64,000 bases of DNA from Eggerthella sp. YY7918 (GCF_000270285.1 NC_015738.1:744001-808000); one strand, 5' to 3'. Counted from the stretch's first letter, positions 8,708 to 17,829 are shown. The notes: a model not told the origin generated them from the letters alone. Program-made: numbers and translations.

Positions 8708-8777
8708 AGACACTAAGCGGTGTCGGAGGGGCATCCGCAATGTCGGGTGCTAGACGAGTGTTAAAGGGGGTAGCACC

Positions 8778-11507
8778 ATGAGCGTAGACGGTATGACTAT
8801 CAGCCGCAGAGGCTTTGTAGCCGGCGCAGGGGCCGCCGCAGTGGGCGTAGGCCTTGCTGGCAGCATTGCGGGATGTGCGCCAAGCGGCGAAAAGAAAGAG
8901 GAAACGCCCAGCGTCGAAAAAATGGCCTACGATCCGAACGCGGGGGAGTGGATTCCCACCACGTGCAACATGTGCTTCAACAACTGCTCCATCTTGGCTC
9001 ACGTGGTCGACGGCACCGTCGTCGAGCTCAAAGGAAATCCTGATAGTCCTATCGGGAGCGGCCATATCTGTGCCAAAGGCGCTGCGGGCATCATGATGCT
9101 GTACGATCCCAATCGCATTACCAAGCCGTTGAAGCGCACTAATCCCAAGAAAGGCTTTGACGAGGACCCGGGCTGGGAAGAAATTAGCTGGGACGAAGCT
9201 TATACGTTAATAGACGAAACGTTTAAAGCGGCGGCTGCTAAAGACCCTAAGTCTATCGGCGGTGCTTCCATGGTTGCAGGGCTGAACGGCAGCGTTATGC
9301 GTGCGCTGATGCTTGGGTGCGCTTTTGGTGCGACGGAGGGCTTTCTTTCAGACATTTGCGGTGCGGGTATTCATGTCGTCGAGGCGCTGTTTACGTCAAA
9401 TGGCAATGCTATGCCCGATTATCAGAACTGCAACTATCTTATTCAGTTTGGTACGCAAGCCGGAACCGCTACCCGTCACGGTTTCAATATGACTGCTGAC
9501 AGATTCGCTCAACGTCGCAAAGATGGCTTACGTCTCGTCAGCTTTGATCCCCATATGAGCGCCGGCGCCGAAAAGGCTGATTTGTGGGTACCTATTCGAC
9601 CTGGCAGTGATGCCGCGGCCGCTCTCGCCATTGCCAACGTGCTGGTCGAGCAAAATCTTATTGACCGAGATTATCTGATCAAACGCACTAACGCATGCGC
9701 GCTGGTCGATCCTGATACAAAACGACTTCTGCGTGCTTCTGATACCAATAAATCCTTGTACTGGGACAATGCCGCCAATGCTGCAAAACCATACGATGAG
9801 TGTAAAGACGCAGCTTTGGAAGGCGCGTTCGATATCGACGGAAAGTCCTATCGAACCGCGTTTGATGTGTATAAGGAACACATTGCAAGCATGACTCCCG
9901 AGTGGGCCGAGGAAATAACCACGATTCCGGCCGCCACGCTTCGTAAGGTTGCTCAGGAATTTGGCGAGGCTGCTTGTATTGGTGAGACCACTGAAATTGA
10001 TGGTGTGACTTTGCCGTATCGTCCCGCTGCAGTGGATATTTTTTCGGGTGTTTCGCGCCACAAGCATGCAATTCTCAGCACGTGGAGCTGTCTTATGCTG
10101 AACTTGCTTGTGGGTTCGGCAAATTCCGTTGGCGGTTTCGTCGGCTTCGCCCCTGCTTGTAATGGCTGGACTGACGACAATCCCAACGCGGGATTCCGTG
10201 CGGGAATCTGGGAAGAAGATGGCTTCATTGAAAATGTTTCTCTCATGATCGCTGCTCCGCATTCGTTCTACAGCAATATTCGAAACAACGATTACACGCC
10301 GACCACCATGGGCCTTATGGAGATACAGCCACTCTCCGAAGACGGACACTTCGTGCACATCGCACAAAGCGATCCTGATCGCTACCATACGGGCCAGATC
10401 AAAAACCTGTTCTGGTATGCCTGCAATCCCATTAAATGGTGGGCGAACGCCGATGAACAGGCCGAAGTTTTCAAAAAGATGGACTTTATTGTAGGGGTCG
10501 ATCTGTTTCTGAATGACATGTCGCTTTTCAGTGATCTCATGTTGCCGGAGGCGTGTTATCTGGAGCGTTATGACGTACTTCCTCATTTCTTCTTGAATCA
10601 TCGCCAAATTGGAGGCATGGGAACCCCGTGGACGGTTGGAATTTGGCAGCCGGTCGTTCCCGCTAAAGACGACGCACCGGGTTTCCTACAGTTGTTTAGT
10701 GAAATAGTCTATAGAGCTGGAGCCGAATCTAATGCGGCATTTATCTCTTCGCTTAACGGTATGTATCGTGTGAAAGAAGAGTATGCCGTTCCGGTTGATC
10801 AGAAGCTTGATCAGGAAGCATTTATCGATTCGGTGCTTAAATCCAACATAGATGACGAGCACGGGCTGGAATGGTTTAAGGCAAATAATGGCGTGTATAC
10901 GCACGAACGCACGGTAGACGAGGTCTACATTTGGAATGATGAAATTCCCGGTCGTGTTCCGTTCTACTGGGATTTCATGCTTGAAGCCAAAGAAAAGGTG
11001 GAAGCGAAGGTTGCGGAACTCGGCATTCCATGGGAAACCGACGACTACATTCCTCTGCCCGAGTGGCGTCCCGGCGTAGATTTCTATGCCGATGATCCGG
11101 CCTTTGACATTTTCCCCGTCTATTACACAAATGCTTCGAATACCGATAGCTGGACGGTTGAAAATCCTTGGCTCAACGAGGTTAACGAGAACGACGGTGT
11201 TACCTACTGTATCGAGATGAATTCTGCTACGGCCGCTGCAAAGGGGTTGGCCAGCGGCGATGAGGTCATCTTGACGAGCACGGCCGGATACCAGATTGAG
11301 GGAAAACTTGTTGTCACCGAGGGTATCCATCCGGAGTGCGTTTCCTCTGTTGTAGGAACGTGGGACAGTCGCTCCAAGCACATGACCATAGCTTACGGTA
11401 AGGGAGCGAATCTGGTAAGTCTACTTCCCGGTACTGATCCCAATCGACTAGATCATCTTGTTTCTGCGTTTGATCAGCTTATCCGTGTCAAAATCGAGAA
11501 GAAGTAG
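8778..11507 (+). CDS. Tat-exported molybdopterin (bis-MGD) oxidoreductase, catalytic subunit
   Basis: A 909-residue protein of the DMSO-reductase superfamily. It begins with a twin-arginine signal (ISRRGFVAG at 8-16, hydrophobic stretch to about 33), so it works outside the cytoplasmic membrane. A 4Fe-4S site is formed by C63, C66, C70 and C98. The molybdenum ligand is probably C194 in LSDICGAGIH, as in polysulfide/thiosulfate-type enzymes, rather than the Ser of DmsA; this is an inference from position. The C-terminus has the usual cofactor-binding beta domain (EMNSATAAAKGLASGDEVIL). The 4Fe-4S partner follows after 11 bases. Eggerthellaceae encode many such enzymes, including catechol dehydroxylases, so the electron acceptor may be an unusual organic compound; substrate cannot be named. 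Confidence 0.9.
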   Translation: MSVDGMTISRRGFVAGAGAAAVGVGLAGSIAGCAPSGEKKEETPSVEKMAYDPNAGEWIPTTCNMCFNNCSILAHVVDGTVVELKGNPDSPIGSGHICAKGAAGIMMLYDPNRITKPLKRTNPKKGFDEDPGWEEISWDEAYTLIDETFKAAAAKDPKSIGGASMVAGLNGSVMRALMLGCAFGATEGFLSDICGAGIHVVEALFTSNGNAMPDYQNCNYLIQFGTQAGTATRHGFNMTADRFAQRRKDGLRLVSFDPHMSAGAEKADLWVPIRPGSDAAAALAIANVLVEQNLIDRDYLIKRTNACALVDPDTKRLLRASDTNKSLYWDNAANAAKPYDECKDAALEGAFDIDGKSYRTAFDVYKEHIASMTPEWAEEITTIPAATLRKVAQEFGEAACIGETTEIDGVTLPYRPAAVDIFSGVSRHKHAILSTWSCLMLNLLVGSANSVGGFVGFAPACNGWTDDNPNAGFRAGIWEEDGFIENVSLMIAAPHSFYSNIRNNDYTPTTMGLMEIQPLSEDGHFVHIAQSDPDRYHTGQIKNLFWYACNPIKWWANADEQAEVFKKMDFIVGVDLFLNDMSLFSDLMLPEACYLERYDVLPHFFLNHRQIGGMGTPWTVGIWQPVVPAKDDAPGFLQLFSEIVYRAGAESNAAFISSLNGMYRVKEEYAVPVDQKLDQEAFIDSVLKSNIDDEHGLEWFKANNGVYTHERTVDEVYIWNDEIPGRVPFYWDFMLEAKEKVEAKVAELGIPWETDDYIPLPEWRPGVDFYADDPAFDIFPVYYTNASNTDSWTVENPWLNEVNENDGVTYCIEMNSATAAAKGLASGDEVILTSTAGYQIEGKLVVTEGIHPECVSSVVGTWDSRSKHMTIAYGKGANLVSLLPGTDPNRLDHLVSAFDQLIRVKIEKK

Positions 11508-11518
11508 AGGGGGTTGTC

Positions 11519-12130
11519 ATGACGTACGGAATGCTTATAGATCTTAAGAAATGTGTCGGCTGTCATGCATGCGCAGTGGCATGCAAGGAGGCTCATGGCA
11601 CCCGTCCCGGGGTCACGCGCTCTCATGTGGAACGCACGTTTGAAGGTACGTATCCGGAGGTTCGAAAAGATATCGTTCCCATGCTCTGCATGCATTGCGA
11701 AAACGCTCCTTGCATCGAGGCGTGCGCGGTGGAAGGCGCTACGTTCAAGCGCGACGACGGCATTGTGGTGATCGACAAGGAGAAATGCATCGGATGCAAG
11801 GCATGCATTGCCGCTTGTCCCTACGGCTCGCGCTACTACATCGAAACCGAGGACGGTTACTTTGGTGCCGAGCTGAATGAGTACGAATCGGTTATGTATG
11901 AAGTTATGCCGCAGGGAAGCGTGGACAAATGCACGTTCTGTGTCGAGCGAATCGATGCGGGCAATAACGAGCCGCAAGCGTGCGTTGCTGCCTGCCCGGC
12001 GCAAGCGCGCGTGTTTGGCGACCTTGAAACGCTTCGCAAGCAAGCGGAAGAAGCGGGAGGCTATCAACTGCTTCCCGATGAAGGGACGAATCCTTCGGTG
12101 TGGTATTTGCCGAATAACGTAAACGAATAA
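11519..12130 (+). CDS. 4Fe-4S dicluster electron-transfer subunit (DmsB/PsrB/NrfC type)
   Basis: A 203-residue ferredoxin-like subunit with four cysteine clusters: CVGCHACAVACKEAH near residue 12, CMHCENAPCIEAC near 60, CIGCKACIAACPYG near 90 and CTFCVERIDAGNNEPQACVAACP near 140. This pattern carries four [4Fe-4S] clusters and wires the molybdoenzyme encoded 11 bases upstream to a membrane anchor or soluble donor. AGAGGGGG precedes the ATG. It has no signal peptide, as expected for export as a complex with the Tat-tagged catalytic subunit. No NrfD/DmsC gene follows, unlike most such operons. Confidence 0.92.
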   Translation: MTYGMLIDLKKCVGCHACAVACKEAHGTRPGVTRSHVERTFEGTYPEVRKDIVPMLCMHCENAPCIEACAVEGATFKRDDGIVVIDKEKCIGCKACIAACPYGSRYYIETEDGYFGAELNEYESVMYEVMPQGSVDKCTFCVERIDAGNNEPQACVAACPAQARVFGDLETLRKQAEEAGGYQLLPDEGTNPSVWYLPNNVNE

Positions 12131-12164
12131 CGTAACTGACGGAACGTATTCTTTCCCTCCCCAG

Positions 12165-12199
12165 ACGAACGCCCCGCGAGTTTTTCGCGAGGCGTTCGT
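12165..12199. terminator. Strong hairpin between convergent genes, probable terminator
   Basis: ACGAACGCC (12165-12173) pairs with GGCGTTCGT (12191-12199), and CGCGA with TCGCG inside, around a T-rich loop. It sits between the ferredoxin stop and the end of the opposing helicase gene. No good U-run follows on either strand, so terminator strength is uncertain. Confidence 0.55.
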
Positions 12200-12244
12200 T
12201 GAACAAGCAAGATTGTTTACCATGCAAGCTTGGGTGGGGAATGC

Positions 12245-13777
12245 CTATCGCTCGACGGTTTCGAGATTGGCGGTGGCGAAACGGCTGTAGTTGTAGCCGC
12301 CTTTAACGGAGCGCTTTTCGCTCGTGTCCGCGCCAGCTTTGCGGGCGTTCGTGTTGCCCGCCGGGCGTTTGCCCTGCGTCTTCGCTGCGAACTTTTCCGT
12401 GCGTTCGACGCGGCGCTTAGCGTTTTCGCCGTTACGGCCGTGGCCAGTTGTGGCCTCAGCAGTACTGGAGCGCTTGCTTTCAGAACGTGTGCTTCGACCA
12501 GGGCGGTTGTCGCGTCCACCCGAGCCCTTGTTGTTGGAGCGCTCGGCGAACGCAGGGCGCCCGCTCTTTGCGCCTTTATAGCCGCCCTTTGCCGGACGGC
12601 CGTTGCGCGGGTTCTTGCTTTTCGCAGGTTTCTTCAGGTCTGACTCGTTGAGCGCGTAGTTTTCCAGACCCATGAAGGGGATATCCTTGCCGATCAAGCG
12701 CTCGATATCCTTCAAGGTGCGGTGCGTCTCGCTCGTGACGAACGAAATGGCAAAGCCCTCTTCGCCCGCGCGACCGGTACGGCCGATGCGATGCACGTAG
12801 TCCTCGGGCATGTCGGGCAGATCGAAGTTGATGACGTGGTTCACGTCGGGGACGTCGATACCGCGCGCCAGCACGTCGGTAGCCACGAGGATGGACGTTT
12901 TACCGCGACGGAAGTTGTCAAGTGCGCGCTTGCGCTGGCCCTGGGACTTATCCGAGTGGATGGACTCAACACTGTAACCAGAGCGGCGCAGCTCGTCAGC
13001 GCACTCCTCGGTACGGTTCTTGGTGCGCGCAAACACGATCACGCGCTCAGCGCCCTTCTCGTCCAATACCGCATGTAGAAGTTCCGGCTTTTTGCGGTTG
13101 GCGATGGGCATGACGTACTGCGCCACGGTTTCAGCCGTTTCACCGTTGCGAGCGATTTCGACAATGGCCGGATTGGTCAGAAGCGATCCAAGGTTTTTCT
13201 GGATGGAATGATCGATGGTGGCCGAGAACAGCAGCGTTTGACGGCACTCGGGCGTGGCGTCGACAATCGTGGTGACGTCGGGAAGAAAACCCATGTCGAG
13301 CATGCGGTCAGCCTCGTCCAAGACGAGCGTCTGTACACTGCTCAGGTCCACAACGCCACGTTTCATGAGGTCTTTGAGGCGACCCGGCGTTGCGATGAGC
13401 ACATCGGTGCCGCCGCGCAGTTCCTTAATTTGGGGACCGTATGGCGTGCCGCCGAACACTGTCGTGGTGAAATGTCCAGTCTTGCGTGATATCTGCATGC
13501 AGGTGCGCGCGATTTGCTGGGCAAGCTCACGCGTGGGGCTGACCACTAGCACGCGCGGCGCACGATTGCGGCCGCGTGCGCGGGGAAGCATGGACAGTAC
13601 GGGCAGCAAAAACGCGGCGGTCTTGCCGGTGCCGGTGCTGGCTGCCGCAATAAGGTCGCGGCCTTCAAGAACATGGGGGATAGCCTGTTCTTGTACGGGT
13701 GTTGGCTGGTCGTAACCCAAACGCTCCACGGCTGCGAGCGCAGCTTCAGATAGGCCGAGGTCGGCAAAATGTGTCAT
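12245..13777 (-). CDS. DEAD-box ATP-dependent RNA helicase (RhlE/DeaD type)
   Basis: A 510-residue helicase starting MTHFADLGLSEAALAAVERL. All motifs are present in order: Q motif (GYDQPTPVQEQAIP), motif I ASTGTGKT, Ia PTRELAQQ, TPGRL, II DEAD, III SAT, IV IVFARTKN, V TDVLARGIDVPDVNHV and VI HRIGRTGR. The last ~110 residues are a basic, Lys/Arg/Gly/Ser-rich tail that should bind RNA. Such proteins remodel structured RNA in ribosome assembly and decay. The ATG at 13777 matches the family start; a longer reading to 13936 has no conserved sequence. It is transcribed alone, convergent with the molybdoenzyme operon. Confidence 0.93.
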   Translation of the reverse strand: MTHFADLGLSEAALAAVERLGYDQPTPVQEQAIPHVLEGRDLIAAASTGTGKTAAFLLPVLSMLPRARGRNRAPRVLVVSPTRELAQQIARTCMQISRKTGHFTTTVFGGTPYGPQIKELRGGTDVLIATPGRLKDLMKRGVVDLSSVQTLVLDEADRMLDMGFLPDVTTIVDATPECRQTLLFSATIDHSIQKNLGSLLTNPAIVEIARNGETAETVAQYVMPIANRKKPELLHAVLDEKGAERVIVFARTKNRTEECADELRRSGYSVESIHSDKSQGQRKRALDNFRRGKTSILVATDVLARGIDVPDVNHVINFDLPDMPEDYVHRIGRTGRAGEEGFAISFVTSETHRTLKDIERLIGKDIPFMGLENYALNESDLKKPAKSKNPRNGRPAKGGYKGAKSGRPAFAERSNNKGSGGRDNRPGRSTRSESKRSSTAEATTGHGRNGENAKRRVERTEKFAAKTQGKRPAGNTNARKAGADTSEKRSVKGGYNYSRFATANLETVER

Positions 13778-14149
13778 AGGGTATTCCGTTTCTCTTCGCT
13801 GGCAGACGCGTTGCGTCGTGCCTTTCCTGGTCGCACCCGCTCCTGCGGCGTGCCTTGCGCTTGACTCGAGCCGCTTTCTGCAATCTGTTGGCGGTGTCTC
13901 AACGCGCGAAAAGAAACAGGAAAGAATTTCGTGCAAAGCTGTTGGCTAGTATGAACGTTCGCCTAGGCCTCACGCCGACGAAATCAGGAATGTGTACGAA
14001 TCTCCATGACCGGTGTCGTTAAATTTGCAATGTCGAAGCGCGTCAAACGCTTATAACGCTTGCATTTTTATGGAAGCCCTAGAACGACCAATTTCGCCTT
14101 AAGAATGCAATCAGTGTGAAGATGGAGTGAAGGATAGGCTAGGAAGGAC

Positions 14150-14160
14150 GGGGGGGGGGG
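14150..14160 (+). repeat. Homopolymer tract of 11 G
   Basis: An uninterrupted run of 11 G in the non-coding region 260 bases upstream of the first polysaccharide gene. Runs this long are prone to slipped-strand length change; an effect on expression is an inference. The length may also be misread by sequencing. Confidence 0.7.
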
Positions 14161-14333
14161 CGTATTTTAAGGCTCTAATTGTTGCCAAAATGATAGATAC
14201 CAGCTATCGTCTTAGAAGTTCGTCTACAAAATAGAAGTCGCATGTATACCGGAGAGTGCGCTACACTTAACACATAGATTACAATCCGTATTTTGGCAGG
14301 AAACGTATGATCTCTAGCTCAAACACATATTGC

Positions 14334-14387
14334 CAGCATCGTGGCATCAAGAGTCCCTGTTGGACGGGGACCCGCGTGCTGATGCTG
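14334..14387 (+). promoter_or_regulatory. Stem-loop in the leader of the LCP-wzz-cpsD-cpsB operon
   Basis: CAGCATC (14334-14340) pairs with GATGCTG (14381-14387), enclosing a second stem GTCCC (14353-14357) with GGGAC (14367-14371). It ends 31 bases before the LCP start codon and would be part of its mRNA leader. No riboswitch class is recognised; it may be a processing or anti-termination element. Confidence 0.4.
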
Positions 14388-14399
14388 CGTAATGTACCA

Positions 14400-14408
14400 G
14401 GGGGGGGG
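14400..14408 (+). repeat. Nine-G tract serving as the LCP ribosome-binding region
   Basis: Nine G in a row end 10 bases before the ATG at 14419 and form the only possible Shine-Dalgarno sequence of that gene. An in-frame TAA (14416-14418) immediately before the ATG excludes an upstream start, so a change in tract length would alter ribosome-site strength and spacing but not reading frame. Confidence 0.65.
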
Positions 14409-14418
14409 TTCTCTTTAA

Positions 14419-15645
14419 ATGAGAGAAAACTCCCACTTGTGGCATGGCGATGCGGATCGGTCGCCTGATTCCCAGTTTAATCGTAAAACACAATCTTCTT
14501 TTTCGTCTGTTCGCCCTGCTGATCCCATGCGGCAGAGAAATGACGACGGCTTAAAACAGAAGGGCCCAAAGACGCATAGTTCTGCGCCAGCCCATGGTTT
14601 TACGGGAGCGTCTGCCTTGCGTCCCGTGCCTGATCTCTCAAAGACAGAAGATATCATTCGTATTCGCAAAAAGCGCAAAAAGCATACGGGGCGCAAGGTT
14701 GCGCTCATCATGTTGGTATCGCTTATCTGCGTGTTTGGATTGGTCGGCGGCGCAGCCGCGCTGTACCTTAACTCGGTAAACCAAGCGCTTTCGTTCGACA
14801 ATCAACAGGATGCCGAAAACCTTCGGGCCGTTCTTGAACCGGTGCCCGTGGAAAACAAAGACAAGCCGTTCTATATGCTTGTGTTAGGTTCCGATGCGCG
14901 CGAGGGCGATGAAACATCCCGTTCGGACGTTATTATTCTTACACGTGTCGATCCTGCGCAAGGTGCCATTACTATGGTTTCGATTCCGCGCGATACCATG
15001 GTTGAAATTCCGGGTCATGGTCGTCAGAAAATCAATGCCGCTTACGCCTTCGACGGTGCGGCAGGTGCCGTGGATGCGGTGTCAAAGTTTGCTGGTGTCC
15101 CCATCTCCCACTATGCGGAGATTCACTTCCAAGAACTCGAAACCCTCGTGGATACGCTCGGCGGTGTTTGGGTGAACGTTCCTGTTTCCAACGATGAGAC
15201 CGGTTTGAGTAACTCGGGGATACAACTTGAAGCAGGTGAACAACTGCTCAACGGCGAGCAGGCTCTCGCCTTCGCACGTGAGCGTTATGGCTATTCACGC
15301 GGCGATTTCCAGCGTGCTGACAATCAGCGCATTTTGGCGCAGGCCATCGTCAAAAAGGTGCTCGACACTCCGCCGCTTGAACTTCCCGGCGTCATCCAGC
15401 AGCTTGCAAGCTGTGTGAGCACCGACTTCGGCCTGAATGACATTATCGACTTGGCTCAGAAATTCCAGAATGCACCAGGGACAACCTTCTACTCAGCGCT
15501 CGTGCCATCATCCACCACCATGATCGACGACGTGAGCTACGTTGTTACCGAATACCCCGAATGGCCCGAAATGATGCAGCGTGTTGACGCTGGCGCTGAT
15601 CCAAATGTGGCTGGCGCTGATCCGAACGCGGAGGGAGCTCAATGA
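14419..15645 (+). CDS. LytR-CpsA-Psr (LCP) family glycopolymer ligase
   Basis: A 408-residue protein: ~90-residue cytoplasmic N-terminus, basic stretch (RIRKKRKKHTGRK), one membrane helix (VALIMLVSLICVFGLVGGAAALYL), then an extracellular LCP domain with YMLVLGSDAREGDETSRSD, VSIPRDTMVEIPG and FARERYGYSRGDFQRADNQR, containing the Asp/Arg residues that bind pyrophosphate and lipid. LCP enzymes transfer undecaprenyl-linked polymers to peptidoglycan, anchoring capsule or wall polysaccharide. The C-terminus carries a short tandem repeat, GADPNVAGADPNAEGA. It opens the polysaccharide locus, its stop overlapping the next gene by four bases (ATGA). The ATG follows a G9 tract. Confidence 0.93.
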   Translation: MRENSHLWHGDADRSPDSQFNRKTQSSFSSVRPADPMRQRNDDGLKQKGPKTHSSAPAHGFTGASALRPVPDLSKTEDIIRIRKKRKKHTGRKVALIMLVSLICVFGLVGGAAALYLNSVNQALSFDNQQDAENLRAVLEPVPVENKDKPFYMLVLGSDAREGDETSRSDVIILTRVDPAQGAITMVSIPRDTMVEIPGHGRQKINAAYAFDGAAGAVDAVSKFAGVPISHYAEIHFQELETLVDTLGGVWVNVPVSNDETGLSNSGIQLEAGEQLLNGEQALAFARERYGYSRGDFQRADNQRILAQAIVKKVLDTPPLELPGVIQQLASCVSTDFGLNDIIDLAQKFQNAPGTTFYSALVPSSTTMIDDVSYVVTEYPEWPEMMQRVDAGADPNVAGADPNAEGAQ

Positions 15646-16295
15646 CTCTTCTTGAACTCATAAAGCTTATGCGAAAGCATTTGAAGCTTGTTATCGCACT
15701 TCCCATCGCGTGCGCCTTGGCGACCGCAATGGTTTCCTGGTTGTTCTTACCCAACCAGTACTCAGCAAGTGTTTCTATGTATGTGCTGACCAAATCAAGT
15801 TCCGAAGATGGTGCCATTGCGAGTGCCGACTTGACGGCAAGCCAAATGCTTACCAATGACGTGGCGACGCTCATCAAGAATGATCGTGTTCAAAACGATA
15901 CTGCTAAAGCTCTTCATATGGACTCTCTGAAGGGGTACAGTACTGCTGTTGAAAGCCAGGCCACGACGCGTGTTATCACCCTCACGGTAACCGGTGAGTC
16001 GGCGCAGACGGTGGCTATTGTGGCCAATCAGTTGGCTAAAACCGCCGACGATGTGGCTCAAGAAGTCATGGATGTTCGCAGTGTCAATGCCATCGATCAG
16101 GCGCTTGAACCCACGTCGCCCTCTGGTCCGCCTCGTACCATGTACACGGCAGTGGCTTTTCTTGCCGGGATCTTTTTGGCGATAGCTGTTGTTGTGCTGC
16201 TCGATATGTTGAACACGCGGGTGCGCAACCCCGAAGAAGCCGAAGAGTTGCTGGGCATACCGGTCATTGGCCGTATTCCCACCATCCGGAGTTAG
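15642..16295 (+). CDS. Wzz/YveK-type chain-length regulator and kinase activator
   Basis: A 217-residue protein with two membrane helices (LVIALPIACALATAMVSWLFL near 17-37; AVAFLAGIFLAIAVVVLLDML near 170-190) flanking an extracellular coiled region, the Wzz/CapA layout of Gram-positive polysaccharide co-polymerases. Such subunits set polymer length and activate the tyrosine kinase encoded next. The conserved Pro-rich segment before the second helix (EPTSPSGPPRTMY) is present. It overlaps the LCP stop by four bases and is followed 13 bases later by the kinase, so the proteins are probably co-expressed. Confidence 0.92.
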   Translation: MTLLELIKLMRKHLKLVIALPIACALATAMVSWLFLPNQYSASVSMYVLTKSSSEDGAIASADLTASQMLTNDVATLIKNDRVQNDTAKALHMDSLKGYSTAVESQATTRVITLTVTGESAQTVAIVANQLAKTADDVAQEVMDVRSVNAIDQALEPTSPSGPPRTMYTAVAFLAGIFLAIAVVVLLDMLNTRVRNPEEAEELLGIPVIGRIPTIRS

Positions 16296-16308
16296 GGAGG
16301 GGTTGAGC

Positions 16309-17166
16309 ATGGCAAAGAAAAAGAAGCAAACGTCCAATCAACTTGAAGTGCAAAATGCAGCGAAAACGTTGTTCGCGAACATCCGCTTCATGTCGCCCGA
16401 TAATCCCGTTCGTTCTCTTGTCCTGACCAGCTCGGTTCCCAACGAGGGAAAGTCAACGTGTGCGGTAGAGCTGGCGCGCGCCATTGCAACTTCAGGAAAA
16501 ACGGTCATTTTGGTGGAGGCGGATATGCGTCGTCGCACCCTCGCCTCGCTTTTGAACGTACGACCTGCCGCAGGGGTGTATTCGGTGCTGACTGATGCGA
16601 CACCGCTCAGTGCAGCAGTGGTCAGCACATCGACACCCAACCTGTCGTTTCTTGATGTGGAGCCGAACATCCCGAATCCGGCAGACATTCTTTCGTCGAA
16701 ACGCTACCGCAAGCTTGTGACGCTACTTGAAGAGAACTACGACTATGTACTGTTTGACACGCCGCCGGTGGGGACCTTCATCGATGCAGCTATTCTGTCC
16801 ACCCTCGTGGATGGCACAGTGATGGTAGTGAAGCCGAATTCAACGAAGCGGGCCGAGCTTGTAGACGCGTATGAGCAGCTAAAGAAGGCGGACGCGCATG
16901 TGTTGGGCATTTGCGCGACCTTCTGCGAAGGTACGGGGTCGGAATATTACTATGCGTATTACACCAATTCGGGCGAGCGTGTGAAACCAGACAAGGGTAG
17001 AGAGGTTTCGCAACAGAGCGTCGCAGTATCTCGCGGATCCCGCGCTCAAACACCGACACCGCATGTAGGGCAGGCGGATGTGCGTCGTACCGCTGCGACC
17101 CAGGCTTCGAATCGGGCGGGCTACGTTGCTGCAGCTACGAAGACGAAGGGTCGCGGTGCGCGATGA
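16309..17166 (+). CDS. CpsD/YwqD-type bacterial tyrosine kinase
   Basis: A 285-residue BY-kinase: Walker A SSVPNEGKST at 41-50, Walker A' ILVEADM at 67-73, Walker B YVLFDT at 146-151, and a tyrosine cluster at Y213-Y218 (SEYYYAYYT) that is the probable autophosphorylation site. Unusually, about 65 Arg/Gln/Ala-rich residues follow the cluster. The kinase works with the Wzz-like membrane activator to control polymer assembly and is reversed by the phosphatase encoded next. The start at 16309 follows GGGAGGGG; an earlier in-frame ATG at 16267 lies inside the previous gene. Its stop overlaps the next start (ATGA). Confidence 0.93.
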   Translation: MAKKKKQTSNQLEVQNAAKTLFANIRFMSPDNPVRSLVLTSSVPNEGKSTCAVELARAIATSGKTVILVEADMRRRTLASLLNVRPAAGVYSVLTDATPLSAAVVSTSTPNLSFLDVEPNIPNPADILSSKRYRKLVTLLEENYDYVLFDTPPVGTFIDAAILSTLVDGTVMVVKPNSTKRAELVDAYEQLKKADAHVLGICATFCEGTGSEYYYAYYTNSGERVKPDKGREVSQQSVAVSRGSRAQTPTPHVGQADVRRTAATQASNRAGYVAAATKTKGRGAR

Positions 17167-17816
17167 GAGATATGCACTGTCATATCCTGCCCGGCGTTGA
17201 TGATGGTGCCCGCAGCTTGAGCGAGTCGCTTGCCATGCTAGAGGCCGCTAAGCGTGCAGGTGTTACTTCAATCGTGTGTACGCCACATGTGCGCGACCCG
17301 TACTTCGACTATGAGGCGATGCTGGATGCCTTTGAGTTTCTGGTGGCGCATGCGGATGGGTTTCCTCTGACTATGGGCTGGGAGGTAAATCATGCGAAGC
17401 TGATGGATCTGGGTATGGAATGGATAGATAGACTGCACTTCGATGGCACGAAAGAGTTTTTGCTGGAACTGTCGACGAGGGCGCAAAAGTCTGATTTTCG
17501 AGAGTATGAGCGCACTATTTTCGAACTGCAGGGCAAGGGGTATCAGGTGATTATTGCGCATCCCGAGCGTTATCGGGCCATTCAGGAGGATGTCGAGATA
17601 GCACGGGAATTGGTGAAAATGGGATGCAAGTTACAAGCATCGGCAGACTTTGTGGCTGGCGGGCGTATGGGCGCCGAGAAGCGACCTGCACGACGACTGT
17701 TTGACGAGAATTTGTATACCTACATTGCAAGCGATGCTCATTGTGTACAGCACTACGACTACTTGGCTGAAGCACGGCAGAAATACCGTGTTCGCGGTGC
17801 ACACGCGCGTTTGTAA
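17163..17816 (+). CDS. CpsB/YwqE-type PHP-domain tyrosine-protein phosphatase
   Basis: A 217-residue PHP metallophosphatase. Metal-binding motifs are all seen: DMHCHILPGVDDGA at the N-terminus, CTPHVRDPYFDY near 40, a Glu at the WEVN segment, HPERYRAI near 137 and SDAHCVQHYDYLAEA near 187. This manganese-dependent enzyme dephosphorylates the BY-kinase encoded upstream, with which it overlaps by four bases. It closes the first, regulatory operon of the polysaccharide locus; a leader with hairpins and a terminator follows. Confidence 0.93.
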   Translation: MRDMHCHILPGVDDGARSLSESLAMLEAAKRAGVTSIVCTPHVRDPYFDYEAMLDAFEFLVAHADGFPLTMGWEVNHAKLMDLGMEWIDRLHFDGTKEFLLELSTRAQKSDFREYERTIFELQGKGYQVIIAHPERYRAIQEDVEIARELVKMGCKLQASADFVAGGRMGAEKRPARRLFDENLYTYIASDAHCVQHYDYLAEARQKYRVRGAHARL

Positions 17817-17829
17817 TGGGTGGCTTTTT

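Larger units (their letters stand above)
8287..8777. other. Intergenic region with parS and a candidate promoter
   Basis: About 490 bases without a gene. It holds the third parS, a short G7 tract (8464-8470), and near its right end a candidate promoter overlapping an inverted repeat (listed separately). The C/T-rich middle (about 8510-8650) contains no reading frame with a ribosome site. Confidence 0.5.
13778..14418. other. Long intergenic region upstream of the polysaccharide locus
   Basis: About 640 bases lie between the divergent helicase and LCP genes. The region is richer in A+T than its neighbours and holds two G-tracts and a large stem-loop (listed separately). A possible -10 box TACAAT lies at 14280-14285, without a good -35. 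No small reading frame with a ribosome site was seen. Confidence 0.5.
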
